The notes under the pieces were generated by a model. The model searched no databases. It was not told the origin of the DNA and saw nothing but the letters and a program-made list of their open reading frames with translations. Position numbers and translations under genes: made by a program. Source: Acinetobacter pecorum (GTDB taxonomy: Bacteria > Pseudomonadota > Gammaproteobacteria > Pseudomonadales > Moraxellaceae). From it: 64,000 nucleotides of DNA. The stretch lies in contig NZ_JACSPT010000010.1 in NCBI RefSeq assembly GCF_014837015.1, positions 1-64,000 on the forward strand. The letters are read 5' to 3'. Positions 46,289 to 54,127 of the stretch are shown in pieces; the stretch's first letter is position 1, and each line of letters begins with the position of its first letter.

Positions 46289-46756
46289 ATGTCCATATGG
46301 ATGGCCATGCTGATTGGCGCATGTATCGGGGTGGTATTGACCACTATTATTTTAAGTCAGACACGCAACGGACGGATCAAGGCCGAATATGAGCAGTATA
46401 TCGCCGAGCTGGAACTGGAGCATCAGCAATCCCTCATTGCCGCGCAAAAGCGCAGTGTAAATACTAGCCGTGCCGTTCTCAAAGGCAAAATGGCTGAACA
46501 GCTCGCACCGATCATGCCGGAATTTCAATATCTGCCGAGTGATGCTAAGTTTCTGGGCGATCCGGTAGATTATGTGGTCTTTGACGGCTATAGCGATTTT
46601 CGTGACGGGGAAGGCGCAGCCGAAGATATTGAAGTCGTCTTGATTGATATTAAAAGTGGAGGTGCACGTCTGACCAAAGGCCAGCAAGCCATTGCCCGAT
46701 CGATTCAGGAAGGACGGGTACGTTTTGAAACTGTTCGGATTGATTTTGAGGATTAA
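46289..46756 (+). CDS. Holliday-junction-resolvase-related (Endonuc_Holl) membrane-anchored protein
   Basis: A 155-residue protein with one N-terminal helix (residues 3-22), a helical stretch, and a domain with the order of acidic and Lys residues seen in endonuclease-like restriction folds: DYVVFDGYSDF near residue 91, EVVLIDIKSGGARLTKGQQA near 114, then RFETVRID. This matches the PF10107-type family of resolvase-related proteins. Catalytic activity is not proven. It starts a two-gene run with the next gene, 27 bases on. Confidence 0.75.
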   Translation: MSIWMAMLIGACIGVVLTTIILSQTRNGRIKAEYEQYIAELELEHQQSLIAAQKRSVNTSRAVLKGKMAEQLAPIMPEFQYLPSDAKFLGDPVDYVVFDGYSDFRDGEGAAEDIEVVLIDIKSGGARLTKGQQAIARSIQEGRVRFETVRIDFED

Positions 46757-46783
46757 TCCAAACCTCATGCAGAATAAAAAACT

Positions 46784-47362
46784 ATGCAAAAACTACTGAT
46801 CACTGCACTGCTGTTTATACTTGGACTTTGGGTCTGGAATGAGTTTTTTCGTGCTATTCCACATCTGCAAGAAAAAGGCGTACTTAAAAATTTTAAAGTA
46901 GAACCGGTCAAGCATATTTCAGAAATCTATATTGTGCATGATCAGCGCTTTGTAAAACCCACCCGTCGGGTTCTGCATCAGGCGAGTCCTGTGGTGGGGA
47001 GTTTTAATGATCTGGCCTATCTCAGCAATATTGATGTGCTGTTGCTGACTCAGCCGCTGCCAGCCATGCAGGCAACATTGGAGTTTGATGAAGTAAAACG
47101 CTGTTATCAGGTTGAAGGACAAATCAGCGAGGCGGATCATAACTTCATCAATACGCATGTACAGCATTTCAGTCTGATTGCTGCCACTGAAAAAATTGCC
47201 GATCAGATTCGCCGGTTAAAACCAGGACAGAAAATTACTCTTAGTGGTGATCTGGTTACCGTTCATTCAGGCACGACTGGACAAGAATTTACGGTGGGTA
47301 CAGGTTCTAAATATCGTGGCCATTGCCAGTTACTGCGAGTGACTCAGATTCAACATCACTAA
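46784..47362 (+). CDS. Exported/membrane-anchored protein of unknown function (paralogue 1)
   Basis: A 192-residue protein with an N-terminal signal anchor (LLITALLFILGLWVWNEFF). The C-terminal half (about 120-190) has HFSLIAATEKIADQIRRLKPG, LSGDLVTVH, and GHCQLLRVTQIQ. The second protein at 48198 has the same order: MHIIPANPEIAKAIKKVKRGD, MQGELVEV, and GACEVFRVSSIQ. So the two are divergent members of one family of uncharacterised proteobacterial proteins. I do not know the function. Confidence 0.75.
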   Translation: MQKLLITALLFILGLWVWNEFFRAIPHLQEKGVLKNFKVEPVKHISEIYIVHDQRFVKPTRRVLHQASPVVGSFNDLAYLSNIDVLLLTQPLPAMQATLEFDEVKRCYQVEGQISEADHNFINTHVQHFSLIAATEKIADQIRRLKPGQKITLSGDLVTVHSGTTGQEFTVGTGSKYRGHCQLLRVTQIQHH

Positions 47363-47377
47363 AAAGATCAGAGGGAG

Positions 47378-48016
47378 TTAGTCTTTTGACTTACGCAGTC
47401 GAGCCAACAGCATATGCTGACCAATCTGGGGTAGACCTGCCGCATCAATATAATTCAAGCTTTCTATTTCAAAACCGGTTTCCAGCAAGGCATTTTCAAT
47501 ATCGCGGTTCAGATGACAGCCATCTGCGACTTTCTTTTGAATAGGAGTAAGTAAATGTTGCAGGCACTGGATATTTAAATTTTGCCGATTCAGCACATGT
47601 TCGACTACATGTAAAGTACCACCCGGCTGTAGCACCCGATAAATTTCCTTTAAGCTCTGTTCGAGATCTGGAATACTGCAAAGTGTCCAGGTTGAAACCA
47701 CATGTTGCAGGCTATTCGCTGCAAAAGGCAAATTTTCTGCGCTGGCCTGAATATGCTCAACCGGAAACGCAGCCTGCTGAATCCGCGTTTCTGCCAGTTT
47801 GAAAATATCAGCATTCGGTTCCAACGCATATAGCTTGTCAACCAGTTGATAAAACGGCAGATTCAGCCCGGTACCGAAACCAATTTCCAGCACTTCATTT
47901 GACACCCCCAAGAGCAATTCGCGGCGTAAGTCCATCAAAGCCGGGGTTTGCATGACCTGATTTAAAAGATGTGGAAAGATATGTTGTTGATAAATTTTAT
48001 ACAGCATCCGGGCCAT
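47378..48016 (-). CDS. Class I SAM-dependent methyltransferase (UbiE/METTL7-like)
   Basis: A 212-residue protein. The SAM site is VLEIGFGTGLNLPFY near residues 42-56, the acidic strand end is YALEPNADIF near 63, and motif post-I/II is ENLPFAANSLQHVVSTWTLCSI near 93-114 with LQPGGTLHVVEHV near 129. The C-terminal part is typical of METTL7-like enzymes. The substrate is unknown. It lies on the opposite strand between the two related exported proteins. Confidence 0.85.
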   Translation of the reverse strand: MARMLYKIYQQHIFPHLLNQVMQTPALMDLRRELLLGVSNEVLEIGFGTGLNLPFYQLVDKLYALEPNADIFKLAETRIQQAAFPVEHIQASAENLPFAANSLQHVVSTWTLCSIPDLEQSLKEIYRVLQPGGTLHVVEHVLNRQNLNIQCLQHLLTPIQKKVADGCHLNRDIENALLETGFEIESLNYIDAAGLPQIGQHMLLARLRKSKD

Positions 48017-48197
48017 TTTAATGAGATGAGAATTTGTTCTAGCTTAACCGAAAATAAAATAATCGGCATATCCCGAGCTGACCAAATTTGTTCAGTTTGT
48101 TACCAAGTTCAACTGTTTATTCATTAAAAAATACGTAAGATCAAAGAAGATATCCTTAAAACGTTTAAGCAACTTGATTAGGATTAGATTAAAAATT

Positions 48198-48761
48198 ATG
48201 TTCAAACACTTTAAACATTATGCTTTGCTCGCCAGCCTGTTACTGCCTATTTCTGGCTACAGTTCTGTTGAGCATAATATTGCCAAAGGTTTGCCTCCTG
48301 TGGTCAAAGGTCAGTCAATTTCGGTCTTGCAGCCTTTTAAAGGTGATTTCCGTATTTTGGGTTCTAAGGTTTATAGTTCTGATCCGCAAGCCAAATTCTC
48401 TCCGATTGATTATGCAGTCAGTTGGGGGTTATTTGCTGAGCCTGAAATTGCCCGGCATATCACCGTGAATCAATATGACCGTTATCTGAACTGGAAAATG
48501 GATCGGGTGCCGGTGCCTGTAGAACAAGCCAAGCAGATGGTGTCCAATATGCATATCATTCCCGCCAATCCTGAAATTGCCAAGGCAATCAAAAAGGTGA
48601 AGCGTGGCGATCTGGTGCGTATGCAAGGGGAGCTGGTTGAAGTTCGGGATAAAGATCTGGTCTGGACATCTTCTTTAACCCCGACCGATACGGGGGATGG
48701 CGCTTGTGAAGTTTTCCGCGTCAGTTCCATTCAGTGGATTGAAAAAGTTGGTAAGAGCTAA
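48198..48761 (+). CDS. Exported protein of unknown function (paralogue 2)
   Basis: A 187-residue protein; the ATG at 48198 gives a good signal peptide (MFKHFKHYALLASLLLPISG), while a TTG at 48174 lengthens it without gain. The central region DYAVSWGLFAEPEI and YDRYLNWKMDRVPVP, then VSNMHIIPAN near residue 118, RGDLVRMQGELVEV near 138 and TDTGDGACEVFRV near 164, match a family of uncharacterised gammaproteobacterial proteins. Paralogue 1 lies 1.4 kb upstream on the same strand. A bidirectional terminator follows. Confidence 0.8.
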   Translation: MFKHFKHYALLASLLLPISGYSSVEHNIAKGLPPVVKGQSISVLQPFKGDFRILGSKVYSSDPQAKFSPIDYAVSWGLFAEPEIARHITVNQYDRYLNWKMDRVPVPVEQAKQMVSNMHIIPANPEIAKAIKKVKRGDLVRMQGELVEVRDKDLVWTSSLTPTDTGDGACEVFRVSSIQWIEKVGKS

Positions 48762-48791
48762 ACAGACATCCAGCATACTGCTGAGATGCCT

Positions 48792-48820
48792 AAAAAAACC
48801 GTTCCTATGAACGGTTTTTT
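48792..48820. terminator. Bidirectional terminator
   Basis: AAAAAACCGTTC and GAACGGTTTTTT pair around CTAT. It serves the exported-protein gene and the HopJ-family gene, which converge. Confidence 0.9.
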
Positions 48821-48833
48821 ATCTGTTGAAGAC

Positions 48834-49166
48834 TTATTTTGCAATTAGGGCCTGACCTTCAAAGGCAATTCCATCCCAACCATTAAGCATAAACTGGCGG
48901 ATATTCTGATGATCGGTCAACTCTGGCGTCGCCAGTACAGCAGCATAATGCTCAGCAAACAGGCTTAAGGTCTGTGCCTGATCCAGACCATTGAGTTGTG
49001 CAAAAGAAAAGACTTTGGCGCTGCCTTGGTTTTCCGTAGCCGCATTAGTTTGCTGGCCATTTTTAAATGCAGTCGGTGTATGCATATAACGCGAGTCAAT
49101 ATATGCAATCACATCTGCAAATTTTGCTTCGCCTGCCACTAACTGGGCCAATAAATCCTGTGCCAT
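48834..49166 (-). CDS. HopJ-family type III effector-like protein
   Basis: A 110-residue protein of the HopJ family by its length and pattern: KFADVIAYIDSRYMHTPTAF near residues 15-34, NQGSAKVFSFAQLNGL near 46, LFAEHYAAVLATP near 69 and NIRQFMLNGWDGIAF near 88. Despite the name, these proteins are widespread in bacteria without type III secretion and their role is unknown. No secretion genes are nearby. Confidence 0.85.
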   Translation of the reverse strand: MAQDLLAQLVAGEAKFADVIAYIDSRYMHTPTAFKNGQQTNAATENQGSAKVFSFAQLNGLDQAQTLSLFAEHYAAVLATPELTDHQNIRQFMLNGWDGIAFEGQALIAK

Positions 49167-49339
49167 GCTGTTTTTCCTGTATCATTCATGAAAATTCGAT
49201 GCGATAAATATAGCAATTTTCTTGCGAAGTTCCATGGTATTTGATTGATTTTCCGTTCAAGATAATAGTGAAAATTATCCATGTTGAGTTTAAAAATTTG
49301 GATAAGATAAACTTGATCAATAAATAGATAGGAAAAAAT

Positions 49340-49720
49340 ATGGGCTGGCTTTGGGTGGCAATGGGTGGGGCAGTCGGTGCCAGTCTGCGTTATGCAGCAG
49401 GACTTTGGCTGTTTAAACCACAAATGCAGTTTCCTTGGCCCACCTGGTGGATCAATATTCTAGGCTGTTTATGTGCGGGGATTTTTTTTGCCTGTAGCCA
49501 AAAATATCCAATCCTTCAACAGGAAGCTCGTCTGTTTTTAATGGTGGGAATTCTCGGTGGTTTTACTACATTTTCCAGTTTCGGTCTGGAAAGCTTTTTG
49601 CTATTCAAGCAAGGGGCTATGGGCCTAGCGGTATTATATGCATTATCCAGCTTAATCATCGGCATTATGGTTCTGGCGCTGGGCTTTTATTTAACGTCAT
49701 GGATGCTATCGCACAGTTAA
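49340..49720 (+). CDS. crcB: Fluoride channel CrcB/Fluc
   Basis: A 126-residue four-helix protein: GGAVGASLRYAAG near residues 9-21, INILGCLCAG near 40, and GGFTTFSSFGLESF near 74 with the Phe box and the Na+ site. It works as a dual-topology dimer that lets fluoride leave the cell. The usual Asn of helix 2 is present (WWINILG). No fluoride riboswitch is recognisable upstream. Confidence 0.93.
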   Translation: MGWLWVAMGGAVGASLRYAAGLWLFKPQMQFPWPTWWINILGCLCAGIFFACSQKYPILQQEARLFLMVGILGGFTTFSSFGLESFLLFKQGAMGLAVLYALSSLIIGIMVLALGFYLTSWMLSHS

Positions 49721-49807
49721 AACGGACATAAAAAAGTCAGGAAACTGGAGGTTATTTCCTGACATAAACCACGATTCGAAGATTGAGATAATCGACGGTT
49801 TTCATTT

Positions 49808-50059
49808 TTAACCACGTTTAAAGCGGCCAAAACGTTTGTTGAAGCTTGCCACACGACCTTCATTGCTGGTCTGACGTTGCTCACCCGTATAGAAAGGATG
49901 AGAAGCGCTTGAAATATCTAGTGTTACATAAGGATATGTTTTACCTTGATATTCTTTAGTCTGGCTGGAGTTCATGGTACTGCCAATCACAAAATAGGCA
50001 TCGGCATTGGTATCATGGAACAACACTTCACGATACTCAGGGTGGATATCTGAACGCAT
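49808..50059 (-). CDS. rpmE2: 50S ribosomal protein bL31 type B (zinc-independent)
   Basis: An 83-residue L31 of the type B form: [42 protein letters not shown]. It has no cysteines, so it cannot hold the zinc that type A L31 carries. In zinc starvation such paralogues replace the zinc form on the ribosome and free the metal. A near-consensus Zur box lies 27 bases upstream of the ATG. Confidence 0.95.
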   Translation of the reverse strand: MRSDIHPEYREVLFHDTNADAYFVIGSTMNSSQTKEYQGKTYPYVTLDISSASHPFYTGEQRQTSNEGRVASFNKRFGRFKRG

Positions 50060-50085
50060 ATCTAAATTCCTCTTGATTATTGATC

Positions 50086-50106
50086 AAATGTTATAATGTA
50101 ACATTT
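50086..50106 (-). promoter_or_regulatory. Zur box upstream of rpmE2
   Basis: The plus strand reads AAATGTTATAATGTAACATT followed by T: inverted arms AAATGTTA and TAACATTT with a 5-base centre. This is very close to the gammaproteobacterial Zur consensus (GAAATGTTATA-N-TATAACATTTC). It sits just upstream of the rpmE2 ribosome-binding site, fitting repression when zinc is ample. Confidence 0.85.
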
Positions 50107-50155
50107 ACGCTTTCAAGTAATTTAGGGTTACAACGCGTAAGCCAGTCGTCTCTAT

Positions 50156-51454
50156 TTAACTGCGACTGGGTACGAGCTCTTCAAATACATCACTTAAATC
50201 ATCATTTACTTTAAGATGAATCAGGTTCCAGTACTGCCCTGAAATCGTCCGGTTCACCATTAAGGTATCTGGAGAAGGTTTAAACACATCCCAGTATTTT
50301 AAGGAAGGTTTCAGCAGTTCCATACCATCATGATGCGCTGAGTTTTCGGCGAAATCATAGTGGGTGACTAAAGGACGCATGAGTACTTCCAGCCATTGTT
50401 CATACAATTCTGTTGGGAATTTTCCGGTTTCAGTCAAAGAATGCAGTGCATCCAGTTGTTGTTCGATTACGGGAATATTCTTCTTGCGTGCGGCATGGAT
50501 CAGCTCTTTGAAATGTTCAACCACTTCAGTCGACAAGGTCTTGACGCCACCATAATCATAAACAATTACAGAGCCATCTTCACGGAAGGCGAAATTGCCG
50601 GGATGCGGGTCGCAGTGAAAGCGTTTCAGATAGAAAATTTCCTGACCAATGGCACGGAATAAACGGCGTCCCAAAGCATTTCGGGTCTCGAGTGGCCAAG
50701 TGCTAGCGGTTTCAATACTTTCCCCAAGCTCCTGGCTCAAAGTCAGAATATGCCGTGAAGAGTACTCATGAAACACTTTCGGAATTATAATTTTACTGTC
50801 CAGAGATTCATGGAAAGTCCGGGCGATTTCCAGATTCTGTGCTTCGATTTCATAGTTCAGCTCATTGTCCAGACTCTGCTGAATTTCCTTAAACAGCTGA
50901 TCCTGAAGTTTACGGTCAATCTTTAACACGCCCATCATGCGCAGTGCCAGACGGACTTGTTTCAGGTCACTTTCGCAGGCTTCATCTACCCCAGGATACT
51001 GCACTTTGACCACAACTTGCTGGCCATCTGGCAGGATCGCTTTATGTACCTGACCAATCGAGGCTGCAGCAAATGGCTGTTCATCAAAGTGCTGGAAAAG
51101 CTGTGCTAAGGGTTTACCCAGTTCTTTTTCTACCTGTGCCTGAATTTCTTTAAATGGCATGGGTGGTGCCTGACGTTGTAACTTGGCAATGGCTTTGGCG
51201 ACTTCGGGCGGGAAAACGTCTTTATATTGCGAGGCAATCTGGCCAACTTTCATGACTGCGCCTTTCATCTCTCCCAAGGTATCTGCAATCTGTACCCCAA
51301 TATCCTGAAACAGTTTGCTGCGCGCAGTATTTTTCTGCTCTTCATCGGCAGTTAAATTTTTAATGGAATTGGAGAGGGTTTTACCTGCAATACTTGCGGT
51401 CATTCCGGCAAGTTTCATAAAGCGACGACCGGGTGTACTAGCCGTTTTTGCCAT
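50156..51454 (-). CDS. ABC1/UbiB-family atypical kinase
   Basis: A 432-residue protein with all UbiB-family motifs in order: KGAVMKVGQIAS near residue 63 (the KxGQ motif), FAAASIGQVHKA near 128, VVVKVQYPGVDEACESD near 147 with the Ala/Val-Lys ATP site, HCDPHPGNFAF near 281, and VIVYDYGGV near 295. Members support ubiquinone synthesis, probably by handling its lipid precursors. It does not sit with ubiE/ubiJ, so it is likely a second family member rather than the main UbiB. Confidence 0.87.
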   Translation of the reverse strand: MAKTASTPGRRFMKLAGMTASIAGKTLSNSIKNLTADEEQKNTARSKLFQDIGVQIADTLGEMKGAVMKVGQIASQYKDVFPPEVAKAIAKLQRQAPPMPFKEIQAQVEKELGKPLAQLFQHFDEQPFAAASIGQVHKAILPDGQQVVVKVQYPGVDEACESDLKQVRLALRMMGVLKIDRKLQDQLFKEIQQSLDNELNYEIEAQNLEIARTFHESLDSKIIIPKVFHEYSSRHILTLSQELGESIETASTWPLETRNALGRRLFRAIGQEIFYLKRFHCDPHPGNFAFREDGSVIVYDYGGVKTLSTEVVEHFKELIHAARKKNIPVIEQQLDALHSLTETGKFPTELYEQWLEVLMRPLVTHYDFAENSAHHDGMELLKPSLKYWDVFKPSPDTLMVNRTISGQYWNLIHLKVNDDLSDVFEELVPSRS

Positions 51455-51739
51455 GCGAGATTCCTTGAAACCAATAATGAATGGATGTATTTGATCATAG
51501 GTGACAACGGTTCAATTGCCTAGATTTAATTGTAGAGGTTATGTTGTGATTTCCTTCTGCTTCTCCATGTTTAATGCATCATCTTTGATTTGATAAAGAT
51601 TTATCTTTATCTCCTTGGCTAAACTAAAAGAATATGCCGGAATCCATCATCGTTTTAGATAAGGCTGAGTATTAATTCTGAATGTTGTTTTATGGCTAAA
51701 AGCTTAGAATAAACAGATTGCTGTAATGAAGAAAATTCA

Positions 51740-51952
51740 ATGAAAGTCTATCGATATTTTACTGGGAAGGATGATGTGCATTTTTGTGCGCGGGTGACCC
51801 GTGCCTTAAATGAAGGTTATGAGTTATATGGTCCACCCACCATGACTTTTAATGGTACGGATGTGATTGTGGGGCAGGTGGTGACCAAAGATGTAGCGGA
51901 TGAATCAGAGATTCCAGAAGGATTGAAGGAGGCTTTGGGAGCTAATTCTTAA
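51740..51952 (+). CDS. DUF1737 small protein
   Basis: A 70-residue protein: MKVYRYFTGKDDVHFCARVT, then LNEGYELYGPPTMTFNG and VVTKDV. The pattern of an N-terminal YRxxTG followed by LNxGWxLxGxP is that of DUF1737. Its function is unknown. It stands alone between the UbiB-like kinase and the region with a repeat hairpin. Confidence 0.75.
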   Translation: MKVYRYFTGKDDVHFCARVTRALNEGYELYGPPTMTFNGTDVIVGQVVTKDVADESEIPEGLKEALGANS

Positions 51953-52008
51953 CTTCTACATCGAAATTAGAATGCTCAAGGCTATGCTCTCATCTTTTAT
52001 TTTTATGC

Positions 52009-52119
52009 TGTCACATAGGTGTAGCTCCTACTTTTGTCATGGCAAAAGTAACAAAACCATCTCGTTGATCTGATGCTACTTCCCTGTATCACAGTTCAAC
52101 GGTGACATCCATGTCACCT
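52009..52119. repeat. Intergenic hairpin repeat related to the motif inside the 7922-8228 element
   Basis: TACTTTTG-TCATGG-CAAAAGTA (52029-52050) is a perfect 8-bp stem with a 6-base loop followed by ACAAA. The hairpin at 8103-8128 has the same design: ACTTT arms, a 6-base loop and trailing ACAAA. A second perfect palindrome GGTGACAT-CC-ATGTCACC follows at 52102-52119. No coding frame is present. Confidence 0.5.
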
Positions 52120-52156
52120 ACCCAATATTTAAGATTGCTTGAAAGTCGCTAAGTTT

Positions 52157-53515
52157 TTACACTTTTAAGCTTAAACGTCTGTTATTGCTATAGAGTCGTG
52201 CCAGCAATAAAACACAGGCAACACTTAAACCCACGATCAGGCCAACCCAAACACCGGCGGCGCCCATCTCGGTAAAGCGGGATAAATATACCCCAACCGG
52301 AAAGGCGATGACCCAGTAAGCCAGCATGGTAATCCACATCGGCCCCTTGGTATCCTGCATGCCACGCAGACAACCTGCTGCACTGATCTGCCAGGCATCC
52401 ATCAGCTGATAGGCAATAGCAAACAGAATCAGATACACCGCAATTTGGCTTACGATCAGATCTGAAGTGTAGAGTGCCACAATTTCATTGCGGAAAACCC
52501 AAAGCAGAATCATGGTCAGGATCGCCAGAATAGTGGCAGTGATCAGGCCAAGATATTGCACTTTTCGCATGGCTTGCCAGTTCTGTTCACCATAGTAGGT
52601 GCCAACCCGAATGGTCAGGGCAATCGCCAGTGACATGGGAATCATGAACAGTTGTGAAGTGACGGAAATAGCAATCTGATGGGCAGCGACAATGGTCTCT
52701 CCCAAAGGACTCAGCACAATTGCTGCTGTACTGAAAATACTGACCTCAAAGAAGATCGCCAATCCAATTGGAAAACCCAGTTGCAGAATACGCTTCACCC
52801 ATTCCGGGTTTATTTTTTCCCAGTGAGTAAAAGGCTGAGTACGCTGATAGGCTCTGTTTTTAAAGATATACAGTGCCAGAGTCATGAGCATTAACCACTG
52901 CAAAATCGCTGTGGCAAACCCACAGCCTGCACTGCCTAGGGCCGGAACAGGACCAATACCATACATAAAGATATAGTTCAGCGGAACCAGCAAAACCAGG
53001 GCCAATAAACTAATCACGGTGACCGGGCGAGGATTTCCAATCGCTTCTGAGTAGCCGCGTAAGGCTGCATACATGGTTACCGCAGGCATACCAAAACCAA
53101 TCGCATGCAGGAATAAACTGGCTTTAGGCTGCAAGCTTTCCGGTACGCCCAAGAGAGGTAAAAGGGCTGGCAAAACTTGTAAAATCAGGCCGGCAATTAC
53201 CCCAAGAATCAGGGCAACCCAAAGCGATTGACGTGCAATGGTGGCAATTTTTTCAGGTGTACGTGCGCCGTTAGCTTCGGCAACCAAAGGCGTCGTGGCA
53301 ATCATAATGCCACTAAATAGCAGCATCACCGGAATCCAGAGTCCTACTCCGACGGCAATCGCGGCAAGATCGGTAGCAGACAGGTGACCGGCCATAATGG
53401 TATCAATCAGGCCCAGACCAGCCTGAGAAAATTGGGTCACCAGAATAGGCAGCATCAGATGAAAAAGTTTTTTTAATTCAAAACTAAAGGTTGTAATTGG
53501 TGAAACATTCGACAC
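52157..53515 (-). CDS. abeM: AbeM/NorM-like MATE multidrug efflux pump
   Basis: A 452-residue twelve-segment MATE transporter that starts at a GTG. It resembles Acinetobacter AbeM along its whole length: FELKKLFHLMLPILVTQ near residue 10, QAGLGLIDTIMAGHLSATDLA near 31, GVPESLQPKASLFLHAIGFG near 122, and DAWQISAAGCLRGMQDT near 368. AbeM is a proton-coupled exporter of fluoroquinolones, aminoglycosides, dyes and other cationic drugs. No regulator is adjacent. Confidence 0.9.
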   Translation of the reverse strand: MSNVSPITTFSFELKKLFHLMLPILVTQFSQAGLGLIDTIMAGHLSATDLAAIAVGVGLWIPVMLLFSGIMIATTPLVAEANGARTPEKIATIARQSLWVALILGVIAGLILQVLPALLPLLGVPESLQPKASLFLHAIGFGMPAVTMYAALRGYSEAIGNPRPVTVISLLALVLLVPLNYIFMYGIGPVPALGSAGCGFATAILQWLMLMTLALYIFKNRAYQRTQPFTHWEKINPEWVKRILQLGFPIGLAIFFEVSIFSTAAIVLSPLGETIVAAHQIAISVTSQLFMIPMSLAIALTIRVGTYYGEQNWQAMRKVQYLGLITATILAILTMILLWVFRNEIVALYTSDLIVSQIAVYLILFAIAYQLMDAWQISAAGCLRGMQDTKGPMWITMLAYWVIAFPVGVYLSRFTEMGAAGVWVGLIVGLSVACVLLLARLYSNNRRLSLKV

Positions 53516-53554
53516 AAAAATTACTCATCGTGATCATGTGCTTAAATAGAAGGT

Positions 53555-54013
53555 TTAGCGTTGTAAAGTGAGAAGCACACCAATAAAAATTACCACGCCG
53601 CCTAAAAGACGTTGCCAGTTAACCGGCATTTTTTCATTACCCAATAATCCCAGATGATCGACCAGCATCGACATTACCATCTGACCAAAAATAATGAGAC
53701 CGCTAAGAACCAGAAAGCCAAGTTTGGGTGCTGCATAAATGCTCATACTAATCGCGTATACACCCACGATTCCCCCTAGCCATAAATACCAGGGAACACT
53801 CATCAATTCCTGTAAACCGGGTTTGGGATTGGACTGAAAAAGTACGATTACGGCGAGCACTATTGTACCAATCAAAAAGGAAAAAAATGCAGCTTGAATA
53901 GGAGAATATAAATATTCTTTCAGTTGTGTATTAATTGCAGTCTGGAGTGTCAATAAAACACCGATTGCAAAAACCAAAGGAAGTAAAATAATAAGTTGAG
54001 AAGATATTTTCAT
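53555..54013 (-). CDS. DMT transporter of the YdcZ/DUF606 family
   Basis: A 152-residue protein with five hydrophobic segments: GVLLTLQTAINTQLKEYL near residue 18, SFLIGTIVLAV near 44, WLGGIVGVYAISMSIYAAPKLG near 78 and GQMVMSMLVDHLGLLG near 110. It is half the length of EamA proteins, so it must dimerise. The substrate is unknown. It lies 39 bases upstream of abeM on the same strand, so they may be co-transcribed. Confidence 0.82.
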   Translation of the reverse strand: MKISSQLIILLPLVFAIGVLLTLQTAINTQLKEYLYSPIQAAFFSFLIGTIVLAVIVLFQSNPKPGLQELMSVPWYLWLGGIVGVYAISMSIYAAPKLGFLVLSGLIIFGQMVMSMLVDHLGLLGNEKMPVNWQRLLGGVVIFIGVLLTLQR

Positions 54014-54127
54014 AATTTTAACTGACTAATTCTATTTAAATTTTTAGACATATCACACGATCAAATTTAATTTTAGCAGTGTTGCCGCCGAGTCATGTTA
54101 AAATTCCGCTATATCTTGTAATCGTTT

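Noticed and set aside
48834..49166. A type III secretion effector
   Set aside because: The HopJ family name is historical; no secretion system genes are in the window and homologues occur in non-pathogens.
49167..49339. Fluoride (crcB) riboswitch
   Set aside because: I looked for the conserved GGCGAUGG...CUGAUGGCUCCUAC-like elements upstream of crcB and found none.
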